Assembly (NCBI RefSeq): GCF_014650715.1
Contig: NZ_BMVM01000003.1
Span: 372,001 to 436,000, forward strand
Length of the DNA stretch: 64,000 bases
DNA from: Streptomyces bluensis
GTDB taxonomy: Bacteria; Actinomycetota; Actinomycetes; Streptomycetales; Streptomycetaceae
Direction: 5' to 3'
In this document: positions 1 through 10,289 of the stretch, piece after piece
Numbering within the stretch: the first letter of the stretch is position 1
How the letters are laid out: each line of letters opens with the position of its first letter
Notes under the pieces: model-generated
The model's input: only the letters and a program-made list of their open reading frames with translations
Told to the model about the DNA's origin: nothing
Databases searched by the model: none
Position numbers and translations under genes: made by a program

Positions 1-360
1 GTGGTACGGGAAGGCCAGCTCGCGCGCCACCGGACCCGACGCGTCCCGGACCTGCTTCTGCAGCCACGTACAGGCCTCGGCCCCGTCGACGACCTGTACG
101 AACACAACGGGCGACAGCGGCCGGAAGGTTCCCGTGCCGGACAGCCTCATCAGGAAGGAGCGCCCGGCGGCCGCGACGTCGGTCAGGTGCTCCTCGATCG
201 CGGGCAGCTCCGAGTCGTCGACCTCCGTCGGCGGCAGCAGGGTGACGTGGGTGGGGATGCCGGAAGCCGCGGGGTCGCCGAAGCCCGCGCGCTGCTCCTG
301 GAGCAGGCTGCCATGAGGCTCCGGGACCGCGATCGAGACACCGATCGTTACGGTCCCCAC
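1..360 (-). CDS. 2'-5' RNA ligase family protein (3' end outside window)
   Basis: The reading frame starts at a GTG at 360 and stays open to the window edge, so only the first 120 residues are seen. An AGGAG sequence lies about six bases upstream of the GTG, which supports this start. The protein contains a histidine motif, HVTLLPP, near residues 39-45. It matches the first HxT/S motif of the two-histidine phosphoesterase (LigT / 2'-5' RNA ligase-like) fold. The second expected motif should lie just past the edge; the last visible residues, FPYH, fit the approach to it. It is transcribed in the same direction as trpS downstream. Family members act on 2'-5' or cyclic phosphates in RNA, but the substrate here cannot be read from sequence. 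Confidence 0.75.
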   Translation of the reverse strand, partial: MGTVTIGVSIAVPEPHGSLLQEQRAGFGDPAASGIPTHVTLLPPTEVDDSELPAIEEHLTDVAAAGRSFLMRLSGTGTFRPLSPVVFVQVVDGAEACTWLQKQVRDASGPVARELAFPYH

Positions 361-525
361 GTCGTCTCCTGTCGTCTGGTGTCGTCTGTGTGGTCAGTTT
401 GCGGTCGGATTGCGGCCGGTTGTGGTCGGTCGTCGGGTCCGAGCGGTCGGTAGGCAGGGGTGATTGATGCCTGGTTATCGACTGTACGGTGGTGCGGCTC
501 GACGAGGGGAGGGCGGCCGGGCGGC

Positions 526-2234
<1,709 letters not shown>

Positions 2235-2242
<8 letters not shown>

Positions 2243-3320
2243 GCGGTACGGGGACGAGGACGCCGAGGCCGGGGGCGGAAGGGCCAGGGGCGGAAAAGCC
2301 GGAGGCGACAGGTCCGGGTGCGGTGAAGTAGGAAGCGGCGAGACCGAGGACCAGGGGCGGACGGCTTCGGGCGGCCTCGGGGCCCAGGAGACCGGGAACC
2401 GGGCTCCGCGCCCGGGCGAGGACGCCGGCTCGGGCGGCCGTGATGCCGAGGAGCCCAGCGGATCGCGTCAGCGGCCGGCTCACGCAACCGACCGACGTGT
2501 TTCCCGGTTGCCCGAGGAGCTGACGGCGCTCGGCAGGTCACTGGACCGGCCGGGGGCCGACGGGGACGAGACGATGGTCGAGCGCGTCCTTCAGCAGATA
2601 CTCGCCGAGCGGGTGCCGACCCCGGTGGCCGGGCATCCCGGACCCGGCGAGCGGCTGCGCAGGGTGGGCCGCTGCGCCCGCACGCGCTGGCGCACGCTGA
2701 CGGCCGTGCTCTGCGGGCTGCTCACCGCCCTCGTGCTCACGCCTCCGGTGCGGGCGTCGGTGGCCGACTGGTTCGGCTTCGGCGGCGTCGAGGTGCGGTA
2801 CGACCCGTCGGCGGTGCCCACACCGGGGGCGTCGGTGCCGGGGTGCGGGACGTCCGTCCCGCCGGCGGAGGCCGAGCGGCGGGCGGGGTTCGCTCCTCGT
2901 GTGCCGGAGGCCCTGGGCCCGCAGGACGCGGTGACGGTGACGCGCCAGCCACACGACCGGTACCTGATCAGCCTGTGCTGGCGGGAGCAGGGGCACACGG
3001 TCCGGCTCGACGAGTTCCCGGCCCGCCTGGACGTCGGCTTCGTCAAGGGCGTCCGCGAACAGCCCGACTGGGTGCCCCTCGGCCGGCACGACGACGCGGA
3101 CGACGGTCTCTCGGCCAACGCTCTGTGGTTTCCGCGCCCGCACCTGCTGACCTTCTGGCTGACCGACGAGAACGGCGACCGGTTCACCCGCTCCGAGCGC
3201 ACAGCCGGCCCCACGCTGCTGTGGACGCACCGGCAGCCGGACGGCAGCGACGTGACGCTGCGCCTGGAGGGGGTGGCGTCGAAGACACGGGCGCTGGAGA
3301 TCGCGAAGTCGCTCGGCTGA
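2235..3320 (+). CDS. Membrane protein coupled to ECF sigma factor, putative anti-sigma factor
   Basis: 361 residues starting at GTG 2235, inside the end of the sigma gene and directly after an AGGAGGTGAGGAG ribosome binding site, so translation is probably coupled. The N-terminal 100 residues are rich in Gly, Glu and Arg and look disordered. One membrane segment lies at about 150-172 (TLTAVLCGLLTALVLT). The remaining 190 residues would be extracytoplasmic and carry three cysteines. A cytoplasmic N-terminus, one membrane span and an outer sensor domain are what an anti-sigma factor needs. I see no zinc-binding HxxxCxxC anti-sigma motif, so the role rests on gene arrangement only. Conserved hypothetical protein is the safe alternative. 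Confidence 0.75.
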
Positions 3321-3421
3321 GGAAAGTCGGGCGGAGTGGGAACCCCGGCGGGTCGAGCGGTGTACCAGGAATGACACAGCGAGTGCGGGTGGTCCGCACC
3401 GGGCCTGATGGGGGGTGTCGA

Positions 3422-4189
3422 ATGCGCTGGATGCATGACTGGACTCGTGACGGGATGCGTAAGCCGGGGGTGCTGTTAGGGGCACTGGCGACAGCTTTCG
3501 CCTTTGTGCTGCTGGGCGCGCCGTCCTCGGTGGCGGGGGGACCGACGAGCGTGCTGCTGGCCTCACCCACAAGCCGGCAGACGGCCTCGCTGTACTCGAC
3601 GGATGATGGCTACAGCCTTCTGGAACTACTCCTTGGCAGGGCGGGCAACGCCCTGGACCGCAGCGAGGAGAAGCCCCCGAAGCTGGACGACACCATAGGC
3701 CGCACGGTCAACGTCACCTGGCTGGTCCACGACGTCAAACCATGGCGTGTGGACCGGGTTTACACCCTGGCGCCCGAGACCCAGGGTGTCTGGATCCACA
3801 CGACGATAGGCACCCCGGACGACACGAACGGCATCTGGCACAAGGCGGAGCGCCCGGAGGAGCTGCGGTCGCTGCTCACGGATCTCGGAGTCATGGGCCA
3901 GGCACCGAAGAACTGGCCCGCGAACGCAGCGGCAGACCGTCCGTCGGGCGACGATGACACCGCCGCCCCCGCGACCAACGGCAGCTCGTCCGCCAGGGCG
4001 GCCGCCGCGAGCACGGACCTCGGCACCAACTGGTGGTGGGCGATACCGGGACTGGCAGTCGGCGCGGCACTGGCCCTGGCGCTGCACCCGCTGGCGGTCC
4101 GCGCCGGATGGCCCCCGTCGGCCCACTGGCGAACCTGGTGGAGGCACCGTCGAGAGCCCGGGCCACGGCAGGAACTGCGAGACGTCTGA
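3422..4189 (+). CDS. Secreted or membrane-anchored protein of unknown function
   Basis: 255 residues from ATG 3422, which follows a G-rich GATGGGGGG stretch. A signal peptide or first membrane helix lies at about residues 12-38 (GVLLGALATAFAFVLLGAP). A second hydrophobic helix lies near 212-232 (WWWAIPGLAVGAALALAL) and is followed by a basic tail (WRTWWRHRREPGPRQ). The protein therefore probably has an extracytoplasmic domain of about 170 residues anchored by the C-terminal helix, with a charged cytoplasmic end. Residues 165-200 are Ala/Ser/Asp-rich and linker-like. I do not recognise the domain. It lies 100 bp after the putative anti-sigma gene and may share its transcript. Confidence 0.75.
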   Translation: MRWMHDWTRDGMRKPGVLLGALATAFAFVLLGAPSSVAGGPTSVLLASPTSRQTASLYSTDDGYSLLELLLGRAGNALDRSEEKPPKLDDTIGRTVNVTWLVHDVKPWRVDRVYTLAPETQGVWIHTTIGTPDDTNGIWHKAERPEELRSLLTDLGVMGQAPKNWPANAAADRPSGDDDTAAPATNGSSSARAAAASTDLGTNWWWAIPGLAVGAALALALHPLAVRAGWPPSAHWRTWWRHRREPGPRQELRDV

Positions 4190-4250
4190 GGGGCCTGCGC
4201 CGACCCCCCTCGGAGCGGCACTGGGCGGCATGTGGCTGATACGCCGCGTG

Positions 4251-4275
4251 GCGGCCCGGCACGAGTCCGGGCCGC
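4251..4275. terminator. Hairpin between convergent genes
   Basis: GCGGCCCGG at 4251-4259 and CCGGGCCGC at 4267-4275 form a perfect nine-bp stem with a seven-base loop. It sits between the convergent stop codons at 4189 and 4342. There is no T-tract, which is common for Streptomyces terminators. Confidence 0.5.
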
Positions 4276-4341
4276 TGCGGGGAGCCACGGCCGGTGGCGA
4301 TCGACGGGTGGGACGGGACCGGCAGTCGCCGCTCGGTGGCC

Positions 4342-5796
4342 TCAGCCGAGGTCGATCTCCGGGTACAGCGGGAAGCCGGCCACGAGGTCGGTGGCCCGGC
4401 GGGAGATCTCGTCCGCGATCTTCGGGTCGAGCACATGCTGGGCCTTGGAGGGGGCGCCCTTGGCGGTGGTGCCGGGCTCCGTGGTGGTGAGGACACGGTC
4501 GATGAGACCGGCGACCTCGTCCATCTCGGCGGTGCCCAGGCCTCGGGTGGTCAGCGCGGGCGTGCCGATACGGATGCCGGAAGTGTACCAGGCGCCGTTG
4601 GGGTCGGAGGGGATGGCGTTGCGGTTGGTGACGATGCCCGAGTCGAGCAGTGCGGACTCGGCCTGACGGCCGGTGAGGCCGTAGGAGGAGGCGACATCGA
4701 TCAGGTTGAGGTGGTTGTCGGTGCCGCCGGTGACGAGGGTGGCGCCACGGCGCATCAGGCCCTCGGCGAGGGCACGGGAGTTGTCGACGACGGCCTGGGC
4801 GTAGTCACGGAACTCGGGGCGGCGTGCCTCGGCCAGCGCGACGGCCTTGGCGGCCATGACATGCGGGAGGGGGCCGCCGAGGACCATCGGGCAGCCGCGG
4901 TCGACCTGGTCCTTGAGGGAGTCGTCGCACAGGACCATGCCGCCGCGCGGGCCGCGCAGCGACTTGTGGGTGGTCGTGGTGACGATCTGGGCGTGCGGCA
5001 CCGGGTCGAAGTCACCGGTGAGGACCTTGCCGGCGACCAGGCCCGCGAAGTGGGCCATGTCCACCATGAGCGTGGCGCCGACCTCGTCGGCGATCTCGCG
5101 CATGATCCGGAAGTTCACGAGACGGGGGTAGGCGGAGTAGCCGGCGACGATGATCAGCGGTTTGAACTCGCGGGCGGAAGCGCGCAGGGCCTCGTAGTCG
5201 AGGAGGCCGGTGGCGGGGTCGGTCCCGTAGGAGCGCTGGTCGAACATCTTGCCGGAGATGTTCGGGCGGAAGCCGTGGGTGAGGTGGCCGCCGGCATCCA
5301 GGGACATGCCAAGCATGCGCTGGTTGCCGAAGGCCTGGCGGAGTTCGGCCCAGTCGGCGTCGGAGAGATCGTTGACCTGGCGGACGCCGGCCTTCTCCAG
5401 GGCGGGAGCTTCGACGCGCTGGGCGAGGACGGCCCAGAAGGCGACGAGGTTGGCGTCGATGCCGGAGTGCGGCTGGGCGTAGGCGTGCTGGGCGCCGAAG
5501 AGCTCGCGGGCGTGCTCGGCGGCGAGAGACTCGACGGTGTCGACGTTGCGGCAGCCGGCGTAGAAGCGGCGGCCGACGGTGCCCTCGGCGTACTTGTCGC
5601 TGAACCAGTTGCCCATGGCCAGGAGAGTGGCCGGGGAGGCGTAGTTCTCGGAGGCGATCAGCTTGAGCATCTCGCGCTGGTCGGCGACCTCCTGCCCGAT
5701 GGCGTCGGCGACGCGGGGCTCCACAGCCCGGATCACGTCGAGGGCGGCACGGAAGGCGGTGGACTCGGTGGAGAGAGGCGCAGAGTTGTCGGACAT
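4342..5796 (-). CDS. glyA: Serine hydroxymethyltransferase, long actinobacterial form
   Basis: PLP enzyme that interconverts serine plus tetrahydrofolate with glycine plus 5,10-methylene-tetrahydrofolate. The protein is 484 residues, longer than the usual 420, as in the larger of the two SHMT types known in Streptomyces. The PLP lysine lies in [15 protein letters not shown]. Other SHMT blocks include [16 protein letters not shown] and [13 protein letters not shown]. The ATG at 5796 is fixed by a GGAGGT ribosome binding site five bases upstream. The leader RNA is a ZTP riboswitch (separate entry), so expression should rise when ZMP/ZTP signals a shortage of 10-formyl-tetrahydrofolate. The product feeds the folate pool used by folD, purN and purH elsewhere in this window. 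Confidence 0.97.
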   Translation of the reverse strand: MSDNSAPLSTESTAFRAALDVIRAVEPRVADAIGQEVADQREMLKLIASENYASPATLLAMGNWFSDKYAEGTVGRRFYAGCRNVDTVESLAAEHARELFGAQHAYAQPHSGIDANLVAFWAVLAQRVEAPALEKAGVRQVNDLSDADWAELRQAFGNQRMLGMSLDAGGHLTHGFRPNISGKMFDQRSYGTDPATGLLDYEALRASAREFKPLIIVAGYSAYPRLVNFRIMREIADEVGATLMVDMAHFAGLVAGKVLTGDFDPVPHAQIVTTTTHKSLRGPRGGMVLCDDSLKDQVDRGCPMVLGGPLPHVMAAKAVALAEARRPEFRDYAQAVVDNSRALAEGLMRRGATLVTGGTDNHLNLIDVASSYGLTGRQAESALLDSGIVTNRNAIPSDPNGAWYTSGIRIGTPALTTRGLGTAEMDEVAGLIDRVLTTTEPGTTAKGAPSKAQHVLDPKIADEISRRATDLVAGFPLYPEIDLG

Positions 5797-5821
5797 GAGG
5801 ACCTCCGGACGTGGCGTTCGG

Positions 5822-5938
5822 CGTGCACGGTACGGCCCAGGCGCACGGCACTCACGTACTCGGGCCGCTCCCCGATGGTCGGTCCCATCCTTGGACCCTG
5901 CCGTCACAGCGGGGTCCGGCGCGCCAGTCACGGCCCGC
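5822..5938 (-). promoter_or_regulatory. ZTP (pfl) riboswitch in the glyA leader
   Basis: Read on the minus strand, the leader starts with GGGCCGTGACTGGCG (5936-5922), matching the conserved GGG-x-CGUGACUGGCG of the pfl motif. It then has a GATGG/CCATC hairpin arm followed by GGGGAGCGGCCC (about 5873-5862), which closes the first stem by pairing with GGGCC. The conserved GCCTGGGC element sits at 5842-5835, inside a GTGC/GCAC stem. All three hallmark pieces are in order and at normal spacing. The glyA ribosome binding site begins about 15 bases after the last stem, so control of translation or termination is plausible. This family binds ZTP and ZMP and is known upstream of glyA and other one-carbon genes. 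Confidence 0.9.
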
Positions 5939-5943
5939 CGCTC

Positions 5944-5949
5944 ACCCTA
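5944..5949 (-). promoter_or_regulatory. Candidate -10 box for the riboswitch-glyA transcript
   Basis: TAGGGT on the minus strand ends about seven bases before the first riboswitch stem, so a transcript starting there would begin almost exactly at the aptamer. No clear -35 hexamer is seen at 17-18 bases. Confidence 0.35.
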
Positions 5950-6046
5950 CCGGGCACGCCGGAGCAGCGGGTTCGCCCGTCCACCATGCGAGCGTCGCGC
6001 GGGAGCCGACGTGGAGGGCGTCGAGAAGTATGTGACAGAAACCACG

Positions 6047-7231
6047 TCACAGGATCACGTGCGGCAGAAACCGAGCGTACTCGTCCGTGACCAGTCCCGA
6101 CGACTCGCGGATACCGAGCCCGGCCGACTCGTTCTCCACGACCCACGCGCCGAGCACGACCCGGTTGCCGTCGAAGGACGGCAGCGGCGCCAGTTCCTGA
6201 TAGCAGCAGGGCTCTTCCCGGGCGGTGCCCGGAGTGCCGGGCTCGTGGACCGTCACCCCCGCTCCCTCCCGCCCGAGCAGCGGCTTGGCCACGTAGCCGT
6301 TCCCGGAGACCAGTTCCCGGGGGCCGTCCAGGTAGGCGGGGAGCAGGTTCGGGTGTTCTGGATACAGCTCCCACAGCACCGCCAGCAGTGCCTTGTTGCT
6401 GAGGAGCATCTTCCATGCGGGTTCGATCCACAGGGTCGTGCCTGTGCCGCCGCCATTGTCGAGGGTGGCGAGGACGTGCGGGGCGAAGCGGTCAGTGGTG
6501 AGCCACTCCCAGGGGTACAGCTTGAAGATGCCCCGTATGAAGCGGAGCTTCGTGTCGACGAAGCGGCCGGACAGGCGGTCCCAGCCGATGTCCTCCATGG
6601 AGATCCAGTCGGTGGCGAGGCCGGCCTGTTCGGCGGTCTCCTTCAGATACGCGACCGTCATCAGGTCCTCACCGAGCTCGTCCGCCGCGGAGTGCGCGAA
6701 GTAGAGCGGGCCCCCCGGTGGAAGCAGGGCGGACTGGTTCCGCCAGGCGTCGACGAGGCGTTCGTGGAGGGAGTTCCACTGGTCGGCGCCCGGGAAGCGT
6801 TCCTCCATCCAGAACCACTGGGGGCTGGCGGCCTCGACGAGCGAGGTCGGGGTGTCGGCGTTGTACTCCAGCATTTTCGCCGGGCCCGTGCCGTCGTAGC
6901 GCAGGTCGAACCGGCCGTAGAGGGAGGGGAGTTCGGCTCGGCGGTGCCATGCCTCGGCGACCAGTTCGGCGAGCCGGGGGTCGGTGATGCCGAGGTCGGC
7001 GAACCGGTCCTGCTCGACGATGTGCGCGGCCGCCGCCAGGCACATGCCGTGCAGTTCCTCCACGACCTCCTCCAGTGCCTCGACCTCGGGGAGCGAGAAG
7101 ACGTAGTACGCGCTCTCGTCCCAGTACGGGCGCAGGGAGCCGTCCGGGTAACGGGTCAGCGGGTAGATGAGGCCCTGCTCCTCGACGGTCTGCTGCCAGC
7201 CGGGGCGGGGCTCGATGGTGCGGCGCTCCAT
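6047..7231 (-). CDS. Glutathionylspermidine synthase family ATP-grasp protein (YgiC/YjfC-like)
   Basis: 394 residues, the usual length for the stand-alone synthetase domain. Recognisable blocks are FDLRYDGTGPAKMLEYNADTPTSLVEAA in the N-terminal half, EERFPGADQWNSLHERL, and the C-terminal ATP-grasp stretch LLSNKALLAVLWELYPEHPNLLP then YVAKPLLGREGAGV. Members form an amide bond between a peptide carboxylate and an amine. E. coli YgiC/YjfC relatives have no settled substrate, and actinomycetes do not make glutathione, so glutathionylspermidine itself is unlikely. The gene begins 28 bases after a small lipoprotein gene. That order (lipoprotein then synthetase) recalls ygiB-ygiC of enterobacteria. 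Two blocks exceed a simple motif and are quoted only to locate the domain. Confidence 0.88.
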   Translation of the reverse strand: MERRTIEPRPGWQQTVEEQGLIYPLTRYPDGSLRPYWDESAYYVFSLPEVEALEEVVEELHGMCLAAAAHIVEQDRFADLGITDPRLAELVAEAWHRRAELPSLYGRFDLRYDGTGPAKMLEYNADTPTSLVEAASPQWFWMEERFPGADQWNSLHERLVDAWRNQSALLPPGGPLYFAHSAADELGEDLMTVAYLKETAEQAGLATDWISMEDIGWDRLSGRFVDTKLRFIRGIFKLYPWEWLTTDRFAPHVLATLDNGGGTGTTLWIEPAWKMLLSNKALLAVLWELYPEHPNLLPAYLDGPRELVSGNGYVAKPLLGREGAGVTVHEPGTPGTAREEPCCYQELAPLPSFDGNRVVLGAWVVENESAGLGIRESSGLVTDEYARFLPHVIL

Positions 7232-7258
7232 GGCTTCCGGATCCGTCCGCGCGCCCGC

Positions 7259-7618
7259 TCAGCCGCCGCCCGAGCCGGAGCCCGAGCAGCCGAAGCCGTC
7301 GCGGTCGACGGCCTCGCTGCGGCTGAAGGTGCCGTAGTCGGCGTAGCGGCCGGTGACGTCGGCGTCGTAGTACCAGGCGGCGTCGGTGGTCCGGCCGCCA
7401 CTGCTCTTGCGCTTCTTGGCGGACGACGTGGATCCCGACCCCGACGACGTGCAGTTCTTGTCGGCGATGATCTTGTAGCCGTTGGCGAAACTGTAGCTGT
7501 CACGGTCCACACAGCGGCGGTCCGGTTCGGAGCCGCACGACGTGAGCGCCGCCGCTATGACGCCCATGCCCCCGAGTGCGACCGTGCTGGACCGCAGCCG
7601 CCTGCGCTGCTCTGCCAT
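7259..7618 (-). CDS. Small lipoprotein paired with ATP-grasp gene (YgiB-like by context)
   Basis: 119 residues. The signal peptide ends in a lipobox, ALTSC, with the lipidated cysteine at residue 28, so the mature protein should be anchored outside the membrane. The mature part has a Ser/Gly/Lys-rich spacer (residues 57-75), then a Tyr- and Asp-rich segment (AAWYYDADVTGRYADYGTF), and ends in Gly/Ser repeats. Three further cysteines are present. I chose ATG 7618 because GGGGAAGAG precedes it; an upstream ATG at 7660 would add 14 residues without a signal-like start. The C-terminal Gly/Ser tail resembles YgiB/DUF1190-type proteins, but direct homology cannot be shown here. Confidence 0.8.
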   Translation of the reverse strand: MAEQRRRLRSSTVALGGMGVIAAALTSCGSEPDRRCVDRDSYSFANGYKIIADKNCTSSGSGSTSSAKKRKSSGGRTTDAAWYYDADVTGRYADYGTFSRSEAVDRDGFGCSGSGSGGG

Positions 7619-7795
7619 GTTCTCTTCCCCCGTCGGATGTACACATTCGGATGCAGACATGTGGGCCTACGCGCGGCACGTGCCCGGCGACCGACCGGCG
7701 CTCAGACTAGTGATCGAACCGAGTGGTTGCCCAGTCGGCTCCCCGATCCGGTGCGCGCACGCCACCGGTGCGCGCCCGCCAGTGCGGCACGCCCG

Positions 7796-9238
7796 CTACC
7801 GCAGCACCCTGCACAACGCGTCCAGCGCCCCCACCCACGCATGGTCCGGCGGGGTCCCGTAGCCGACGACCAGGGCGTCCAACGGGTCGACGGTCGCCCG
7901 GGCATGGCGGTAGCGGGCGAGGCCGTGCACGCCCAGGCCCTGCTCGGCCGCCGCCCGGACGACCGACTCCTCGGTGCCGGGCGGGAGTTGCAGCACCGCG
8001 TGCAGACCGGCCGCGATACCGGTGGTGCGGACACCGGGGGCGTGCTCCCGCAGAGCGTCGACCAGCGCGTCCCGGCGGCGCCGGTAGCGCAGCCGCACGG
8101 AGCGCACATGCCGGTCGTACGCGCCCGATGTGATGAACTCGGCGAGGGTCAGCTGGTCCAGCGACCCGCAGGACCAGTCCGTCCCGCCCTTCGCCATAAG
8201 GACCTCCGGGGTGAGCGACGGCGGCAGGACCAGCCAGCCCAGGCGCAGTCCCGGCGCCAGGGACTTGCTGGCCGTTCCGAGGTACACCACGTGGTCCGGG
8301 GCGAGGCCCTGCAGCGCGCCGATCGGCTGGCGGTCGTACCGGAACTCACCGTCGTAGTCGTCCTCCAAAACCAGCCCGCCCGTGCGGCGCGCCCACTCGA
8401 CGACGGCGGCGCGCCGGTCGGGGTGGAGCGGCGCCCCCATGGGGAACTGGTGGGCGGGGGTGAGCAGGACGGCCCGTACGCCGGTCAGGTCGTCAATCAG
8501 ATCGCTGGTCAGGCCGCTGGTCAGGCCCTCGGTCAGTTCCTCGGTCCGGGTGCCGAGTTCGTCGTACGGGAGCGGGACCGTCGCGAGGCCGGCCCGGGAC
8601 AGCAGCTTCCAGTGGGTGTCGAGGCCGTACGACTCCACCGCGGGCGGGTGGCCGCCCCGGCGCGACAGCACCGTGCCGAGCAGCATCAGCGCGTGGGAGA
8701 TACCCGAGGCGATCACGATGTGCTCGGGGTCGGCGCGGACACCGCGGGCCCGGGAGAGATAGCCGGCGAGGGCGGTGCGCAGTTCCACACGGCCCCGCGG
8801 GTCGCCGTAACCGAGGGCGTCGTACGGGGAGGACGCCAGGGCACGGCGGGCCGCCTTGAGCCACTCGGTGCGCGGGAAGGAGGCCAGATCGGGGCTGCCG
8901 GGGCAGAGGTCGTACGCCGGACGGCCGGGTTCCGGGCGGGGCACGGGCCGGCGGCGCCGCGCGCTCTGCGGGACGGCGCCGTCCGCGACGCGGGTGACCG
9001 AGCCCTGGCGCGCGGTGAGCCAGCCCTCGGCGACGAGGTCCCCGTACGCCCCGGCGACCGTGTTGCGGGCGATGCCGAGGTCGGCGGCGAGGGAGCGGGA
9101 GGAGGGCAGCCGGGTGCCGGGGGCGAGACGGCCACTGCGCACCGCCTCCCGGAGCGCGTCCGTCAGCCCCTTGCGCACACCGGAACCGGATGGCTCGACA
9201 TGCAGGTCGACGCCATAAGTGGCCCATCCTTTCGCCAT
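7796..9238 (-). CDS. MocR-family transcriptional regulator (GntR HTH plus aminotransferase domain)
   Basis: 480 residues. A GntR-type winged helix lies at about residues 17-80 (APGTRLPSSRSLAADLGIAR, then NTVAGAYGDLVAEGWL). An aminotransferase-like fold I domain fills about 105-480. Its PLP-binding lysine is in LGTASKSLAPGLRLGW, and the PLP contact motif LEDDYDGEFRYD is intact. MocR proteins sense PLP or aldimines and usually act on a divergent gene. Here the divergent operon encodes two AhpD-like proteins and a PEP-mutase-like protein, starting 47 bases away. PdxR-type control of vitamin B6 genes is the best-known role of the family, but no pdx gene is nearby. Confidence 0.9.
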   Translation of the reverse strand: MAKGWATYGVDLHVEPSGSGVRKGLTDALREAVRSGRLAPGTRLPSSRSLAADLGIARNTVAGAYGDLVAEGWLTARQGSVTRVADGAVPQSARRRRPVPRPEPGRPAYDLCPGSPDLASFPRTEWLKAARRALASSPYDALGYGDPRGRVELRTALAGYLSRARGVRADPEHIVIASGISHALMLLGTVLSRRGGHPPAVESYGLDTHWKLLSRAGLATVPLPYDELGTRTEELTEGLTSGLTSDLIDDLTGVRAVLLTPAHQFPMGAPLHPDRRAAVVEWARRTGGLVLEDDYDGEFRYDRQPIGALQGLAPDHVVYLGTASKSLAPGLRLGWLVLPPSLTPEVLMAKGGTDWSCGSLDQLTLAEFITSGAYDRHVRSVRLRYRRRRDALVDALREHAPGVRTTGIAAGLHAVLQLPPGTEESVVRAAAEQGLGVHGLARYRHARATVDPLDALVVGYGTPPDHAWVGALDALCRVLR

Positions 9239-9251
9239 GGAAATGGACCAT
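9221..9251. promoter_or_regulatory. Candidate MocR operator, direct repeat
   Basis: GGCCCAT at 9221-9227 and GGACCAT at 9245-9251 form an imperfect direct repeat, 24 bases start to start. They lie across the first codons of the MocR gene and the short divergent intergenic region. MocR/PdxR proteins commonly bind direct repeats here, so this is a reasonable operator guess. Confidence 0.3.
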
Positions 9252-9285
9252 ACTCCTGGGCTGCCTTGCTCCTAGGGTCGAGGGC

Positions 9286-9834
9286 ATGAGGACGACGAAC
9301 GACGAGACGAACGACGAGACGAGAGTGGAGTACGCCCCCGAGACCGGCCCTCGTCTGCGGTGGGCCCAGCTCGCCCCCGACGTCTACAAGGCGATGATCC
9401 GGCTCGACGCGGCCGCCCGGCAGGGCCTCGACCCGACGCTGTACGAGCTGGTCAAGATCCGTGCCTCCCAGATCAATCACTGCGCCCTGTGCATCGACAT
9501 GCACACCAAGGACGCGCTCGCCGCGGGCGAGCGGGTCGAGCGGATCGTCCAGCTCAACGCCTGGGAGGAGTCGCGGCACTTCTACACCGAGAAGGAACTC
9601 GCGGCGCTGGAGCTGACGGAGGCCGTGACGGTCCTGACGGACGGCTTCGTATCCGACGAGGTGTACGAGAGGGCCGCCCAGCACTTCGAGGAGGTCGAGT
9701 TGGCCCAGCTGATCTCCGCGATCGCGGTGATCAACGCCTGGAACCGCTTCGGCGTGACCGCCCGGATGGCACCGGGCCACTACCAGCCAGGACGGAACCA
9801 GTCAGAACGGCACCAGCCGGGACGGCCTACGTGA
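9286..9834 (+). CDS. Carboxymuconolactone decarboxylase / AhpD-like protein 1
   Basis: 182 residues. The CMD core covers about residues 30-160, with the redox motif HCALCIDMH, a CxxC followed by histidine as in AhpD-type alkylhydroperoxidases. The phrase ELVKIRASQIN before it is also typical. A 20-residue polar N-terminus (TNDETNDET repeat) and a Gln/Arg-rich tail are non-core. The ATG at 9286 is the first sensible start after the divergent promoter region. The stop overlaps the next gene in a GTGA junction. Probable role: thiol-dependent peroxide or organic hydroperoxide detoxification, or an uncharacterised decarboxylase. Substrate unknown. Confidence 0.88.
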   Translation: MRTTNDETNDETRVEYAPETGPRLRWAQLAPDVYKAMIRLDAAARQGLDPTLYELVKIRASQINHCALCIDMHTKDALAAGERVERIVQLNAWEESRHFYTEKELAALELTEAVTVLTDGFVSDEVYERAAQHFEEVELAQLISAIAVINAWNRFGVTARMAPGHYQPGRNQSERHQPGRPT

Positions 9835-10289
9835 CGGCACACGTGACGGTCCGGACACGGCTTCTCGACCAGGCGGTCGGCCAGGCCATGTCGGCGCTCA
9901 GCGCGGCCGCGAAGAAGGGGCTCGGCGACCCCGCCCTCGCCGAACTCGTCATGATCCGGGCCTCACAGCTCAACCACTGCGCCTTCTGTCTCGACATGCA
10001 CCTCGCCCTCGCCCGTAAGCAGGGGGTCAGTGAGAAGCAACTCGACCTCCTGGCCGCCTGGGAGGAGGCCGGGGACGTCTTCGACGAACGGGAGCGGGCC
10101 GCACTCGCGCTGACGGAGGCCGTGACGGTCCTGACGGACGGGTTCGTGCCGGACGAGGTGTACGAGCGGGCAGCCGGGCACTTCGACGACGTCCGCCTCG
10201 CCCACCTCGTCGCCGTGATCACCGCCATCAACAACTGGAACCGGGTGATGGTCAGCCGCCGGATCCCGCCGGGAGGTTACACACCGTGA
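9831..10289 (+). CDS. Carboxymuconolactone decarboxylase / AhpD-like protein 2
   Basis: 152 residues, paralogous to the gene before it. The two share blocks such as LTEAVTVLTDGFV and DEVYERAA at matching positions and both keep a CxxC-H site, here HCAFCLDMH. The GTG start at 9831 overlaps the previous stop by four bases (GTGA), and the stop at 10289 overlaps the next start in the same way, so all three genes are probably translationally coupled. The pair looks like a tandem duplication. A two-subunit or sequential redox function is possible but unproven. Confidence 0.87.
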   Translation: MTAHVTVRTRLLDQAVGQAMSALSAAAKKGLGDPALAELVMIRASQLNHCAFCLDMHLALARKQGVSEKQLDLLAAWEEAGDVFDERERAALALTEAVTVLTDGFVPDEVYERAAGHFDDVRLAHLVAVITAINNWNRVMVSRRIPPGGYTP

